DNA of 64,000 nt from Ruania zhangjianzhongii (GTDB lineage: Bacteria > Actinomycetota > Actinomycetes > Actinomycetales > Beutenbergiaceae): positions 3,710,882-3,774,881 of the forward strand of contig NZ_CP042828.1 in NCBI RefSeq assembly GCF_008000995.1, given 5' to 3'. How positions within the stretch are numbered: position 1 is the stretch's first letter; each line of letters opens with the position of its first letter. A model generated the notes under the pieces. That model searched no databases, was not told the DNA's origin, and was given only the letters and a program-made list of their open reading frames with translations. Both the position numbers and the translations under genes were made by a program. Shown piece after piece: positions 8,051 to 17,635 of the stretch.

Positions 8051-11000
8051 CCCCGAGCAAGCTGTCCGTCGAGGGGCCGCTGGGGGCTGCGCTGGTGCAG
8101 ACCCGCCGATTCTTCACCGCTGACGCCGAGGTCTCCGACGACAACCGCACCCTCAGTCTGACCGGTGGGCGCTCCGGCGATTCCTTCTACCGGGACCGGT
8201 GGAGCCACGACAAGGTGGTCCGCTCCACCCACGGGGTGAACTGCACCGGCTCGTGCTCGTGGAAGGTCTACGTCAAGGACGGGATCATCACCTGGGAGGC
8301 GCAGCAGACCGACTACCCCTCCGTAGGTGATGACCGGCCCGAGTACGAACCTCGCGGCTGCCCCCGTGGTGCGGCGTTCTCCTGGTACACCTACTCCCCC
8401 ACCCGGGTGCGCTACCCGTACGTGCGCGGCACGTTGCTGTCGATGTTCCGCGAGGCCCGGGCACGCCTGGGCGATCCGGTGCTGGCCTGGGCCGAGATCG
8501 TGCAGGACCCGGAGAAGACCACGCGCTACAAGTCCGGGCGTGGCAAGGGCGGCCTGGTGCGAGCGACCTGGTCGGAGGCGGTGGAGCTGATCGCGGCCGC
8601 GCACGTGTACACGATCAAGCGCTGGGGTCCGGACCGGATCGCCGGGTTCTCCCCCATCCCGGCGATGTCGATGGTCAGCTATGCCTCCGGCGCCCGGTTC
8701 AACGAGCTCATCGGCGCTCCGATGCTCAGCTTCTACGACTGGTACGCCGACCTGCCGGTGGCCTCACCGCAGGTCTTCGGCGACCAGACCGACGTCCCCG
8801 AGTCCGGGGACTGGTGGGATGCTGCCCTGCTGATGATGTGGGGCTCGAACGTCCCGCTGACCCGCACCCCGGATGCGCACTGGATGACCGAGGCGCGCTA
8901 CCGCGGCCAGAAGGTGATCGCGGTCGCTCCCGACTACGCCGAGAACGTCAAGTTCGCCGATGAGTGGATCTCTCCGGCTCCCGGCACCGACGCCGCTCTC
9001 GCCCTGGCGATGGGGCACGTGGTACTCAAAGAGTTCTTCGTAGACCGCAGCACGCCTTTCTTCGACGAATACGTGAAAACCTTCACCGACCTTCCTTTCT
9101 TGGTGCGGTTGGACAAGGCCGACGACGGAACGTGGCGTCCGGGGAAATTCCTCCTCGCCGCAGACTTCGACAATCCCGAGTCGACAGCAGAGAATTCTGA
9201 ATTCAAACCCGCGGTCCTGGACCGGATCACCGATGCGCCGGTGGTCCCGAACGGGACGCTCGGGCACCGGTACGGCGACGAGGGCGAAGGTCGGTGGAAC
9301 CTCGACCTGGGCGACGTGGACCCCGTGCTCACCCTGCACGCCGAGGGAGGCCCGAGCGAGCAGGTGCTGCTGCCCCGGTTCGACGCCCCGGACGGGAAGG
9401 TCGCCCACGAGCCGCGCGGCGTGCCGACCCGGCGCATCGGGGAGCACCTGGTGACCACGGTGTTCGACCTGATGCTGGCCCAGTACGGCGTGGCCCGGCC
9501 CGGACTCAGCGGCACCTGGCCGAGCGGGTACGACGATCCGACCACGGCCGCCACCCCCGCCTGGGCGTCCGAGATCACCTCGGTGCCGATGGAGAAGATC
9601 ATCCGCCTGGGCCGGGAGTTCGCGCAGAACTCCGAGGACTCCCGGGGTCGGTCGATGATCCTGATGGGGGCCGGCACCAACCACTGGTACCACTCCGACC
9701 TGATCTACCGGGCGATGCTGATGCTCACCACGATCACCGGCTGCCAGGGGCGTAACGGCGGCGGGTGGGCGCACTACGTGGGGCAGGAGAAGGTGCGCCC
9801 GTTGACCGGGTTCCAGCACAGCGCGTTCGCCCTGGACTGGAGCCGGCCGCCGCGGCACATGAACCAGACCGCCTACTGGTACGTGAACACCAGCCAGTAC
9901 CGGTACGACACCTACGACGCGGACACGGTCGGCGCCGGCACCGGCGCGTTCGCCGGGCAGTCGGTGATGGACCTACTGTCTCTGTCGGTACGGCTCGGAT
10001 GGACGCCCAGCTACCCCACCTTCGACCGGAGCTCGCTGACGATCGCCGACCAGGCGGCCGAGGCCGGACAGGACCCGGTGAGCTACGCCGTCGACGAGCT
10101 GGCGAGCGGGCGGATGCGCTTCGCCGTCGAAGATCCGGAGGCGGAGGAGAACTGGCCCCGCCTGCTCACCCTGTGGCGCTCGAACCTGTTCGGCTCCAGT
10201 GCCAAGGGCAGCGAGTACTTCCTCAAGCACCTGCTCGGTACCGACCACGCGGTGACCGCCACTGAGGCCCCCGAGCGGCAACGCCCGGCGGGTGTGGAGT
10301 GGCCGGAGCAGGCACCGCAGGGCAAGCTCGACCTGCTGATGACGATCGACTTCCGGATGACCAGCTCGACCATTCTCTCCGACGTGGTGCTACCGGCGGC
10401 CACCTGGTACGAGAAGTACGACATCAACACCACGGACATGCACCCGTACGTGAACACCTTCAGCCCGGCCATCCCGCCGCCCTGGCAGTCGAAGACCGAC
10501 TGGGACGCATGGAAGGCGATCGCCAAGACGTTCTCCGAGCTGGCCGGCACCCACCTGGGCACCCGGACCGACCTCGTCGCCAAACCGCTCTGGCACGACA
10601 CTCCGGAGGCGATGGCCACCCCCCGCGGCGAGGTGAAGGACTGGCGGGCCGGGGAGTGTGCGCCGGTACCCGGCAAGACGCTGCCGGTGCTGGTCCCGGT
10701 GGAGCGGGACTACGCCGCCGTCTACGAAAAGATGACCTCGGTAGGGCCGCTGCTGGACCGGCTCGGCACCACCACCAAGGGCATCACCTACGACGTGCGG
10801 CCCGAGCTGGATCTGATCGCGGGACGAAACGGGCGCCGTCAGGGTGGCGTGGCCGATGGCCGCCCCGCGCTGGACACCGATGTGCAGGTGGCCGAGCTGA
10901 TGCTGACGCTCTCCGGCACCACGAACGGGCGGCTGGCCACCGAAGGGTTCAAGACCTTGGAGAAGCGGGTCGGCCGGAACGACCTGCACCACCTGGCGGC

Positions 11001-11742
11001 GGAGAACGAGGGCAAGCGGATCACCTTCGCCGACGCCCAGATCGCGCCGGTGCCGGTGATCACCTCCCCGGAGTGGTCCGGTTCCGAAGCCGGCGGGCGA
11101 CGGTACAGCCCGTTCACCATCAACATCGAGCACCTGAAACCGTTCCACACCCTCACCGGTCGCCAGCACTTCTACCTGGACCACGACTGGATGCAGGCGA
11201 TGGGCGAGGCGCTGCCTGTCTACCGGCCGCCGCTGAACATGACCGAGCTGTTCGGCGAGGCGAAGATCGGCGAACAGAACGAGCTCGGGGTCTCGGTGCG
11301 CTACCTCACCCCGCACAACAAGTGGTCCATCCACTCCGAGTACCAGGACAACCTGTTCATGCTCAGCCTCTCCCGGGGCGGGCAGACGGTATGGATGTCC
11401 GACCGGGACGCGGCCAAGGTGGGGATCGCGGACAACGACTGGATCGAGCTGACCAACCGCAACGGCGTGGTGGCCGCACGCGCGGTGGTCAGCCACCGGA
11501 TGCCCGAAGGCACCGTGTACATGCATCACGCCCAGGACCGGCTGATCGACGTGCCGCTGACCGAGCGGGACCGCAAGCGCGGCGGGATCCACAACTCGAT
11601 GACCCGGATCATGGTCAAACCCAGCCACATCATCGGCGGCTACGCCCAGCTCGCGTACCAGTTCAACTACATCGGCCCGACCGGGAACAACCGGGACGAG
11701 GTCACGATGATCCGCAAGCGCACCGCGCCGGTGGAGTACTGA
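8047..11742 (+). CDS. narG: Respiratory nitrate reductase, alpha subunit
   Basis: Catalytic subunit of membrane-bound nitrate reductase, reducing nitrate to nitrite on the cytoplasmic face with electrons from quinol via NarH and NarI. The 1,231-residue length is normal. The FS0 cluster ligands are visible as His62, Cys66, Cys70 (HGVNCTGSC) and Cys105 (RGCPRG). The molybdenum-site region AMSMVSYASGARFNELIG is followed by SFYDWYADLP, where the Asp ligand of NarG lies. The dinucleotide-binding C-terminal domain follows (MHHAQDR, GYAQLAYQFNYIGP). No twin-arginine signal is needed or seen. The ATG at 8047 matches the family N-terminus and overlaps the leader stop. Confidence 0.97.
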   Translation: MTPSKLSVEGPLGAALVQTRRFFTADAEVSDDNRTLSLTGGRSGDSFYRDRWSHDKVVRSTHGVNCTGSCSWKVYVKDGIITWEAQQTDYPSVGDDRPEYEPRGCPRGAAFSWYTYSPTRVRYPYVRGTLLSMFREARARLGDPVLAWAEIVQDPEKTTRYKSGRGKGGLVRATWSEAVELIAAAHVYTIKRWGPDRIAGFSPIPAMSMVSYASGARFNELIGAPMLSFYDWYADLPVASPQVFGDQTDVPESGDWWDAALLMMWGSNVPLTRTPDAHWMTEARYRGQKVIAVAPDYAENVKFADEWISPAPGTDAALALAMGHVVLKEFFVDRSTPFFDEYVKTFTDLPFLVRLDKADDGTWRPGKFLLAADFDNPESTAENSEFKPAVLDRITDAPVVPNGTLGHRYGDEGEGRWNLDLGDVDPVLTLHAEGGPSEQVLLPRFDAPDGKVAHEPRGVPTRRIGEHLVTTVFDLMLAQYGVARPGLSGTWPSGYDDPTTAATPAWASEITSVPMEKIIRLGREFAQNSEDSRGRSMILMGAGTNHWYHSDLIYRAMLMLTTITGCQGRNGGGWAHYVGQEKVRPLTGFQHSAFALDWSRPPRHMNQTAYWYVNTSQYRYDTYDADTVGAGTGAFAGQSVMDLLSLSVRLGWTPSYPTFDRSSLTIADQAAEAGQDPVSYAVDELASGRMRFAVEDPEAEENWPRLLTLWRSNLFGSSAKGSEYFLKHLLGTDHAVTATEAPERQRPAGVEWPEQAPQGKLDLLMTIDFRMTSSTILSDVVLPAATWYEKYDINTTDMHPYVNTFSPAIPPPWQSKTDWDAWKAIAKTFSELAGTHLGTRTDLVAKPLWHDTPEAMATPRGEVKDWRAGECAPVPGKTLPVLVPVERDYAAVYEKMTSVGPLLDRLGTTTKGITYDVRPELDLIAGRNGRRQGGVADGRPALDTDVQVAELMLTLSGTTNGRLATEGFKTLEKRVGRNDLHHLAAENEGKRITFADAQIAPVPVITSPEWSGSEAGGRRYSPFTINIEHLKPFHTLTGRQHFYLDHDWMQAMGEALPVYRPPLNMTELFGEAKIGEQNELGVSVRYLTPHNKWSIHSEYQDNLFMLSLSRGGQTVWMSDRDAAKVGIADNDWIELTNRNGVVAARAVVSHRMPEGTVYMHHAQDRLIDVPLTERDRKRGGIHNSMTRIMVKPSHIIGGYAQLAYQFNYIGPTGNNRDEVTMIRKRTAPVEY

Positions 11743-11772
11743 CGTGGCCACACCTACCCGTAGGGAGTCAGC

Positions 11773-13449
11773 ATGAAGGTCATGGCGCAGATGGCCATGG
11801 TGATGAACCTGGACAAGTGCATCGGCTGCCACACCTGCTCGGTGACCTGCAAGCAGGCGTGGACCAACCGGTCGGGCATGGAGTACGTCTGGTTCAACAA
11901 CGTGGAGACCCGGCCCGGGCTCGGCTACCCGCGCGGGTACGAGGACCAGGAGAAGTGGCAGGGCGGCTGGGTCCGTGGCAAGAACGGCCGGCTCCAGCTG
12001 CGGGCCGGCGGGCGGGTGAAGAAGCTGCTGACCATCTTCTCCAACCCCAAGATGCCCTCCATCCAGGACTACTACGAACCCTGGACCTACGACTACGAGA
12101 CGTTGCTGAACGCCCCGGCCCAGGACCAGGTACCGGTCGCCCAGCCGTACTCGCTGATCTCCGGGCAGAAGCACCAGATCACCTGGTCGGCGAACTGGGA
12201 CGACGACCTCGGCGGCAGCCAGGAGCACGCAGTCAACGACCCGATGCTCAAGGGCCTCGAGGACAAGGTGAAGATGGAGTTCGAGGAGACCTTCATGTTC
12301 TACCTCCCTCGCATCTGCGAGCACTGCCTGAACCCCAGCTGTGCGGCCTCCTGCCCGTCCGGGGCGATCTACAAGCGGTCCGAGGACGGCATCGTGCTGG
12401 TGGACCAGGACAAGTGCCGCGGCTGGCGAATGTGCGTGACCGGCTGCCCGTACAAGAAGGTCTACTTCAACCACAAGACCGGCAAGGCGGAGAAGTGCAC
12501 GTTCTGCTATCCGCGGATCGAGGTGGGCATCCCCACAGTGTGTGCGGAGACCTGCGTGGGCCGGCTGCGCTACATCGGGCTGGTGCTCTACGACGCCGAC
12601 AAGGTGCTCGAGGCCGCGTCGGTCGAGGATGAGCATGAGCTGTACGACGCTCAGCGTGAGGTGTTCCTGGACCCCCACGATCCGCAGGTGCAGCGCGCGG
12701 CCGAGGCCGAGGGGATCCCGCTGGACTGGATCGAAGCCGCGCAGCGCTCCCCGATCTACACGCTGATCAACAAGTACAAGGTGGCGCTGCCGCTGCACCC
12801 GGAATACCGCACCATGCCGATGGTCTGGTACATCCCGCCGCTGTCCCCGGTGGTGGATGCCGTCTCCGATACCGGAGCCGACGCTGAGGACGCCCCGACC
12901 CTGTTCGCGGCGATCGAGAAGATGCGCATCCCGATGGAGTACCTGGCGAACCTGTTCACCGCCGGGGATACCGCACCGATCGAGCGGGTGCTGCGCCGGA
13001 TGGCTGCGATGCGCTCCTACATGCGAGACATCAACCTGGACAACGACACCCAGCCGGAGATTCCCGCGTCGGTGGGGATGACCGAGGACGAGATGTACGC
13101 GATGTACCGGCTGCTCGCCCTGGCCAAGTACGACGAGCGGTACGTGATCCCCTCGGCGCACGGCGAGGAGGCACACGCGCTGGAGGAGCTGGCCACCGAC
13201 TGCCCGGTGAGTGGCTTCGACGAGGAGCTCACCCGCGGGTCCGGACCGTTCGGCGAGGGCTCGGGCGGCTACTCCACCGTCGCGGTGGAGAACTTCCAGA
13301 TGCTGCAGAACCGGCAGACCTCGGACCAGCTGGCCGGTGGTGGGTCCAAAGCCGGCCGGGTGAACCTGCTGAACTGGGACGGCAAGGGGATGCCTCCGGG
13401 TCTGTTCCCCGAGCCCGACGGCGAACGTGAGCCTTCGGACCAGCCATGA
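11773..13449 (+). CDS. narH: Respiratory nitrate reductase, beta subunit
   Basis: Electron-transfer subunit carrying four iron-sulfur clusters between NarI hemes and NarG. In 558 residues the first cluster motif is CIGCHTCSVTCKQ (Cys16, 19, 22, 26). Later come CEHCLNPSCAASCPSG, then CRGWRMCVTGCPY, where the Trp in place of Cys marks the 3Fe-4S site as in other NarH, and CTFCYPR / CAETCVGR. An AGGGAG ribosome site stands before the ATG, 30 bases after narG. The stop overlaps the narJ start (ATGA). Confidence 0.97.
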   Translation: MKVMAQMAMVMNLDKCIGCHTCSVTCKQAWTNRSGMEYVWFNNVETRPGLGYPRGYEDQEKWQGGWVRGKNGRLQLRAGGRVKKLLTIFSNPKMPSIQDYYEPWTYDYETLLNAPAQDQVPVAQPYSLISGQKHQITWSANWDDDLGGSQEHAVNDPMLKGLEDKVKMEFEETFMFYLPRICEHCLNPSCAASCPSGAIYKRSEDGIVLVDQDKCRGWRMCVTGCPYKKVYFNHKTGKAEKCTFCYPRIEVGIPTVCAETCVGRLRYIGLVLYDADKVLEAASVEDEHELYDAQREVFLDPHDPQVQRAAEAEGIPLDWIEAAQRSPIYTLINKYKVALPLHPEYRTMPMVWYIPPLSPVVDAVSDTGADAEDAPTLFAAIEKMRIPMEYLANLFTAGDTAPIERVLRRMAAMRSYMRDINLDNDTQPEIPASVGMTEDEMYAMYRLLALAKYDERYVIPSAHGEEAHALEELATDCPVSGFDEELTRGSGPFGEGSGGYSTVAVENFQMLQNRQTSDQLAGGGSKAGRVNLLNWDGKGMPPGLFPEPDGEREPSDQP

Positions 13450-14273
13450 TGCGCACCTGGCGCCGGCACCGGCGCACCCGACCGGCGATGGAGGCGCGCC
13501 AGCAGGCTGCGGTGTGGCAGTGCGTGTCGCTGCTGCTGGAGTATCCCGAGCCGGCGTTGGTCGAGCGGCTGGACCTGCTTGCCGAGGTCGCCGGTGAGCT
13601 TCCTCCAGCGGCCGGGGAGCCGATCGGCGCCCTGGTGGCCCACCTGCAGGACCGAGGCTTGCGCGAGCTGCAGGTGGAGTATGTGGACACCTTCGACGTG
13701 ACCCGCAAGTGCAGTCTGCACCTGACCTACTTCACCGATGGCGACACCCGCAAGCGTGGTGTCTCGCTGGTCCAGTTCAAGCAGGCCTACCGCCGCGGCG
13801 GCGTGCACCTGACCGATGAGCAGGCGGAGCTGCCGGACCACCTGTGCGTGCTGCTGGAGTTCGGTGCGGTGCACGATCCGGACACCGCCTGGCGGCTGCT
13901 GAACGACCACCGGGTGGGCATCGAGCTGCTGAACCGGGCCCTGGAGCAGCGCACCTCACCCTGGCGGTATGCGATACGGGCACTGCGAGCCACGCTGCCC
14001 GAGCTCGGTGGGGATGACGAGGACGCACTGCGCCGGCTGATCGCCGAAGGCCCGCCGAGCGAACAGGTGGGGCTGGACTCCTCCCCCTACGCCGCCTTCG
14101 ACCCGGCACTGGATGGCCCGGCCGAACGGCACCCGCTGGCACAGGACCCGCACGCCTCCGGCCCGCCCGGGGTCGGCGTCCCTGCTGGCGTGGCTGGACA
14201 GCCCGCCGGCGCGGGGCGGCCCGGCGAGGTGGCACACCTGGGGCCCACCATCGACGTCGGGCACCGACGATGA
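13446..14273 (+). CDS. narJ: Nitrate reductase assembly chaperone NarJ
   Basis: Cytosolic chaperone that binds NarG and allows molybdenum cofactor insertion before membrane docking; not part of the final enzyme. Of 275 residues, about 18-200 show the helical NarJ fold: SLLLEYPEPALVERL, LRELQVEYVDTFD, then the signature RKCSLHLTYFTDGDTRKRG and LPDHLCVLLEFGA. The last 60 residues are Gly/Pro/Ala-rich and probably disordered. The ATG overlaps the narH stop by four bases. A second Met at residue 15 is a possible alternative start. Confidence 0.93.
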   Translation: MMRTWRRHRRTRPAMEARQQAAVWQCVSLLLEYPEPALVERLDLLAEVAGELPPAAGEPIGALVAHLQDRGLRELQVEYVDTFDVTRKCSLHLTYFTDGDTRKRGVSLVQFKQAYRRGGVHLTDEQAELPDHLCVLLEFGAVHDPDTAWRLLNDHRVGIELLNRALEQRTSPWRYAIRALRATLPELGGDDEDALRRLIAEGPPSEQVGLDSSPYAAFDPALDGPAERHPLAQDPHASGPPGVGVPAGVAGQPAGAGRPGEVAHLGPTIDVGHRR

Positions 14274-14307
14274 CCCCCTGCAGACCGACTCGGATCGGAG
14301 CCTGGCG

Positions 14308-15045
14308 ATGAACATCGCACTGTGGATCGTCTTCCCCTACGTCTGTCTCGCGATCTTCATCGGCGGACACATCTGGCGCTACCAGTACGACAAGTTCGGC
14401 TGGACGACCCGGTCCTCACAGCTGTACGAGCGCAAGCTGCTGCGGATCGCCAGCCCGCTGTTCCACTTCGGCATGCTCGGGGTGGCGGCTGGCCACTTCC
14501 TCGGCCTGGTGATCCCGCAAACCTGGACGGACGGCATCGGGCTGAGCCACACCGCCTACCACGTGATTGCGATGGCCGCTGGTATCCCCGCCGGGATCGC
14601 CTCCCTGGCCGGGCTCGCTCTGTTGATCTACCGACGGCGGACCGTCGGCCCGGTCTTCCGCGCCACCACGATCAACGACAAGGTGATGTACGCGATGCTC
14701 GCCTTGGTGATGGTGCTCGGGATCTGGAACACGATCGCCGGTGGGGTGTTCAACCTCGGCGGGGAGTACAACTACCGCGAGGGTGTCTCCATCTACTTCC
14801 GGGAGATCTTCTACCTGCAGCCGGACGCGACCCTGATGGAGTTCGCGCCGTTCGGCTTCCAGGCGCACGCTCTTGCCGCGTTCGGGTTGTTTGCGATCTG
14901 GCCGTTCACCCGGCTGGTGCACGTGTTCAGCGCGCCGATCGGGTACCTCACCCGGCCGTACATCGTCTACCGCAGCCGGGACAGCCGCACCGGGTCCGGG
15001 ACCGGGTCTCGGGCCCCGAAACGCGGCTGGGAAAAGGTGCAGTGA
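14308..15045 (+). CDS. narI: Respiratory nitrate reductase, gamma subunit (cytochrome b)
   Basis: Membrane anchor that oxidises quinol and passes electrons through two b hemes to NarH. The 245-residue protein has five hydrophobic segments. The heme histidines fall at 53 and 63 (HFGMLGVAAGH) and at 187 and 205 (FQAHAL, TRLVHVF); the last two have the same numbers as in E. coli NarI. The ATG at 14308 is preceded by GGAG; a longer open frame upstream overlaps narJ and is not hydrophobic. The last codons overlap the GTG start of the mobA-like gene. Confidence 0.96.
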   Translation: MNIALWIVFPYVCLAIFIGGHIWRYQYDKFGWTTRSSQLYERKLLRIASPLFHFGMLGVAAGHFLGLVIPQTWTDGIGLSHTAYHVIAMAAGIPAGIASLAGLALLIYRRRTVGPVFRATTINDKVMYAMLALVMVLGIWNTIAGGVFNLGGEYNYREGVSIYFREIFYLQPDATLMEFAPFGFQAHALAAFGLFAIWPFTRLVHVFSAPIGYLTRPYIVYRSRDSRTGSGTGSRAPKRGWEKVQ

Positions 15046-15797
15046 CGCCGCACGAGGGGGCTGTAGCCGGTGCGGGAGACGGTTCCACTGGGCCCGGAAC
15101 GGTCAGCGGCGGATCTGGTGGACTAGGCGGATCCGGCGGGCCAGGCAGACCCGGGGGGCCAGGCAGACCCGGGGGGCCAGGCGGGCCAGCCAGACCCGGG
15201 GCGCCAGGCGAGCCAGGTGAATCCAGAAGGCCCACGTTCGACGCGCTGATCCTCGCCGGCGGGCAGGGCCGGCGCCTGGGCGGGCGGGACAAGGCCACAC
15301 TGCCGGTGGCCGGGCAACCGCTGCTGCAACGGGTACTTGCCGCGTGTACCGGGGCGCAGCGGGTGGTGCTGGTGGGCCCGGGCCCAGCGCCGGACGGCGT
15401 GCTGCGAGTTCAGGAGGACCCCCCTGGCGGCGGACCGGTGGCCGGGATCGTGGCCGGCCTGGCGCAGGTGCGCAGCCCCTGGGTGCTGGTGCTGGCGGTG
15501 GACCAGCCGGATGCGGCCCGGGCGACACCGGCCCTGGTGGCCGCTCTCGCCGATGAGCCGGAGGCCGATCTGCTCTGCCACCGGGACGGTACCGGGCACC
15601 CGCAGTGGCTGCTCGGCGCCTATCGCGCGCGGGCGCTGCGCGAGGTGCTCGCACCGTTGGGGGCCGGGCACGGTGTTCCGGTGGCACGGGTGGCCGACGG
15701 ACTGCGGATGGTCGAGATCAGCGACGGCGCCGCGCATGTGGGCGATATCGACACCTGGGACGATCACGCCGCTTGGGAGCGCCGCCTGCGCGACTAG
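15042..15797 (+). CDS. mobA: Molybdenum cofactor guanylyltransferase (MobA) with collagen-like N-terminal extension
   Basis: Attaches GMP to molybdopterin to form the bis-MGD cofactor required by NarG, which explains its place as last gene of the nar operon. The nucleotidyltransferase domain spans residues about 66-251 with ALILAGGQGRRLGGRDKATL, ending in a conserved acidic GDIDTWDD. Before it stand about 65 residues rich in Gly, Pro, Arg and Ser. At 32-60 they form GGP/GRP/GAP/GEP triplets, encoded by tandem DNA repeats at about 15120-15215. No start codon exists between these triplets and the domain, so the extension is probably translated. The GTG overlaps the narI stop (GTGA). Confidence 0.88.
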   Translation: MTPHEGAVAGAGDGSTGPGTVSGGSGGLGGSGGPGRPGGPGRPGGPGGPARPGAPGEPGESRRPTFDALILAGGQGRRLGGRDKATLPVAGQPLLQRVLAACTGAQRVVLVGPGPAPDGVLRVQEDPPGGGPVAGIVAGLAQVRSPWVLVLAVDQPDAARATPALVAALADEPEADLLCHRDGTGHPQWLLGAYRARALREVLAPLGAGHGVPVARVADGLRMVEISDGAAHVGDIDTWDDHAAWERRLRD

Positions 15798-15832
15798 CAC
15801 CGCCCGCCACACACTCCGCGTCACCCACCCAT

Positions 15833-15896
15833 CGGAGGTAGGTTGCGGGATCGGAGCGAAGCTAGAAGTCGCCTCCGATCCCGCAACCTACCTCCG
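15833..15896. repeat. Palindromic dispersed repeat, copy 1
   Basis: Perfect 24-base arms (15833-15856 and 15873-15896) beginning CGGAGGTAGGTTGCGGGATC surround a 16-base centre. It follows the mobA stop by 35 bases, so it may end nar operon transcripts, but has no T run. A second copy with the same left arm lies at 52150-52221. Confidence 0.8.
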
Positions 15897-15995
15897 TTGG
15901 GGCGGGCGGCGAGTGCCGGGTGGAGCGGCGATGACCGGGCAGCTGGGGCGCCGACTACTCGAGGCGGGTGGGGAGCGGATACCCGGACACGGTGC

Positions 15996-16412
15996 TCAGC
16001 GGGCGTTCAGGATGTCGACGACGAACACCAGGGTGTCGTCGCCGCCGATGCCCGCCTGCGGCACGCCGCGGGGGCCGTAACCCTCGTGCGGCGGGATCGC
16101 CACCAGCACCCGGGAGCCGATCGGCTGACCGACCAGGCTGTTGTCCCAGCCGGCGATCACCGTGCCGACGCCGATCGGGAACTCGATCGACGAGCCGCGG
16201 TCGTAGGAGTTGTCGAACATCGACCCGCCCCAGACCTCGCCGTAGTAGTTCACCTCGATGGTCTGGCCGGCCTCCACCAGTGGGCCGTCGCCCGGGCTGA
16301 GCACCTGGATGGCGAGCTCGGCCGGTGCCGGGCTGTCCGGGAAGGTGAGCGTGGGCTTATCGCCGAAGGAACCGGAGGCGGTGGGCAGATCGGTCATCAG
16401 GGGTCCGTTCAT
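15996..16412 (-). CDS. FKBP-type peptidyl-prolyl cis-trans isomerase
   Basis: A 138-residue cytosolic folding helper that isomerises Xaa-Pro bonds. Residues about 30-138 are a single FKBP domain: VEAGQTIEVNYYGEVWGG, FDNSYDRGSSIEFPIGVG, the active-site stretch VIAGWDNSLVGQPIGSRVLVAIPP, GYGPRG and the final strand TLVFVVDILNA. There is no signal peptide or trigger-factor domain. AGGAAAG precedes the ATG; a second Met at residue 6 is possible. Confidence 0.92.
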   Translation of the reverse strand: MNGPLMTDLPTASGSFGDKPTLTFPDSPAPAELAIQVLSPGDGPLVEAGQTIEVNYYGEVWGGSMFDNSYDRGSSIEFPIGVGTVIAGWDNSLVGQPIGSRVLVAIPPHEGYGPRGVPQAGIGGDDTLVFVVDILNAR

Positions 16413-16723
16413 GGTCGGGAGCTTTCCTGCTCCACCCTACGGGCGGCCACCCGCCGCACACCAACCCCGGGCCTCCCACGCCCCGCCTCCGCAGACAAGC
16501 TCGCGCCACCAGGCCGGCATGGCAGCGGCCCGCGCCCCCAGGCACACCAGCTTGGCCGGGCAACCGGATCAGGCCCGAGTCCCGGCCATCGCTAGGCGAG
16601 CGCCCGGCATGCGAAACGGGCGCCCGGACAATGCCGGCCGCCCGTCTCGCGCACCTCGAGAAGTGCAGGGCCGTCCAGCGCCGTCGCGCAGCGCTGGACG
16701 AGGAACGCCTGTCGTTCGGTGGC
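16413..16723. other. 311-base gap between FKBP and Bax inhibitor genes
   Basis: No open frame with domain content was seen. It carries the FKBP gene's ribosome site at its left end and two hairpins near its right end, downstream of the Bax inhibitor gene: the terminator candidate at 16616-16645 and a GTCCAGCGC/GCGCTGGAC stem at 16673-16699. Confidence 0.6.
16616..16645 (-). terminator. Possible terminator after the Bax inhibitor gene
   Basis: Read on the minus strand, ACGGGCG and CGCCCGT form a 7-bp stem around 16 bases and are followed by TTTC. It lies about 80 bases past the stop of the Bax inhibitor gene. The T run is short. Confidence 0.4.
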
Positions 16724-17635
16724 TCAGTCGCCGCCGCGCAGGATCGCCAGGATGCGGAGGAACTCGATGTACAGCCAGATCAGCGTCACGGTGATGCCGA
16801 AGGCAGCGGCCCAGGCGAACTTGCGCGGCGCACCGGCCTCCACACCCCGCTTGATCGCATCGAAGTCCATGACCAGGCTCATCGCGGCCAGCAGCACAGC
16901 AACCGCGCCGATCACCACGCCGATTGGGAGACCGAAGATCTCCATGCTGCGCATCCCGAAGGCGCCACCCATGTCGGTGAACCACATGACGCCCAGGTTC
17001 ACCAGGCAGAAGATGCCGTAGCTGATCAACCCGATCATCAGGACCTTGGTGAACTTCGGGGTCACCCGCACCTTGCCGGACTTGAACAGCGCGAGGGTCA
17101 CACCGAAGGTGACGAACGTGGCCAGTACGGCCTGGACCACGATCCCGGGCCAGAGCGTCTCGAAGAACCCGGAGATCATCCCCAGGAACACACCTTCCAG
17201 GGCTGCGTAGCCGAGGATCAGCGCCGGGCTGGGCTCCCGCTTGAACGCGTTCACCAGGCCGAGCACGAACCCGCCGAGGGCTCCGACGATCATCGCGGGG
17301 AGCGTCAGTGCGGGTGGCACCAGGAACCAGGAGGCGACCGCGACGCCGACCACCACGGCCAGCACACCCGCGGTCTTCATGATCACGTCGTCATAGGTGA
17401 GCCGTCCGGTCTGCGCCGACCCGGCGGATGGGCCGTAGAAGGACTGCTCCACCCCGGCGAACTGCTGCTCGTAGCCCGGCGTGGCCGTGGCCTGCGCGCC
17501 GCCCGGGATCGGCTGGTTGCCCCACGGGCCGCCCTGCTGCTGCGCCTGGCCCCGTGCCTGGCCGCGACTCGGGTAGGGGTTGACTGCTCTGCGTTCCCCG
17601 AAGATCTTGCTGTTACTGAAGTACGGATTGCTCAT
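16724..17635 (-). CDS. Bax inhibitor-1/YccA family membrane protein
   Basis: A 303-residue inner-membrane protein. The first 80 residues are hydrophilic and rich in Gln, Gly, Pro and Ala; about seven membrane segments follow (about 95-300). Recognisable family stretches are VLGLVNAFKREPSPALILGYAALEG in part, and the last helix with MSLVMDFDAIKRGVE and YIEFLRILAILRG, whose conserved Asp pairs belong to the pH-sensing calcium leak of characterised BI-1 proteins. Function in this organism is unknown. AGGAGGC precedes the ATG. Confidence 0.88.
   Translation of the reverse strand: MSNPYFSNSKIFGERRAVNPYPSRGQARGQAQQQGGPWGNQPIPGGAQATATPGYEQQFAGVEQSFYGPSAGSAQTGRLTYDDVIMKTAGVLAVVVGVAVASWFLVPPALTLPAMIVGALGGFVLGLVNAFKREPSPALILGYAALEGVFLGMISGFFETLWPGIVVQAVLATFVTFGVTLALFKSGKVRVTPKFTKVLMIGLISYGIFCLVNLGVMWFTDMGGAFGMRSMEIFGLPIGVVIGAVAVLLAAMSLVMDFDAIKRGVEAGAPRKFAWAAAFGITVTLIWLYIEFLRILAILRGGD

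Noticed and set aside
10299-12632. Long open frame over narG and narH, second forward frame
   Set aside because: Typical open shadow frame of high-GC genes; no domain and dominated by Arg, Ala and Gly.
10390-13176. 928-codon reverse open frame opposite narGH
   Set aside because: High-GC antisense shadow; His/Arg/Val-rich without domain, while the forward strand encodes verified NarG and NarH motifs.
16673-16699. GTCCAGCGC stem as terminator of the Bax inhibitor gene
   Set aside because: No T run on the relevant strand; the stem at 16616-16645 fits better.
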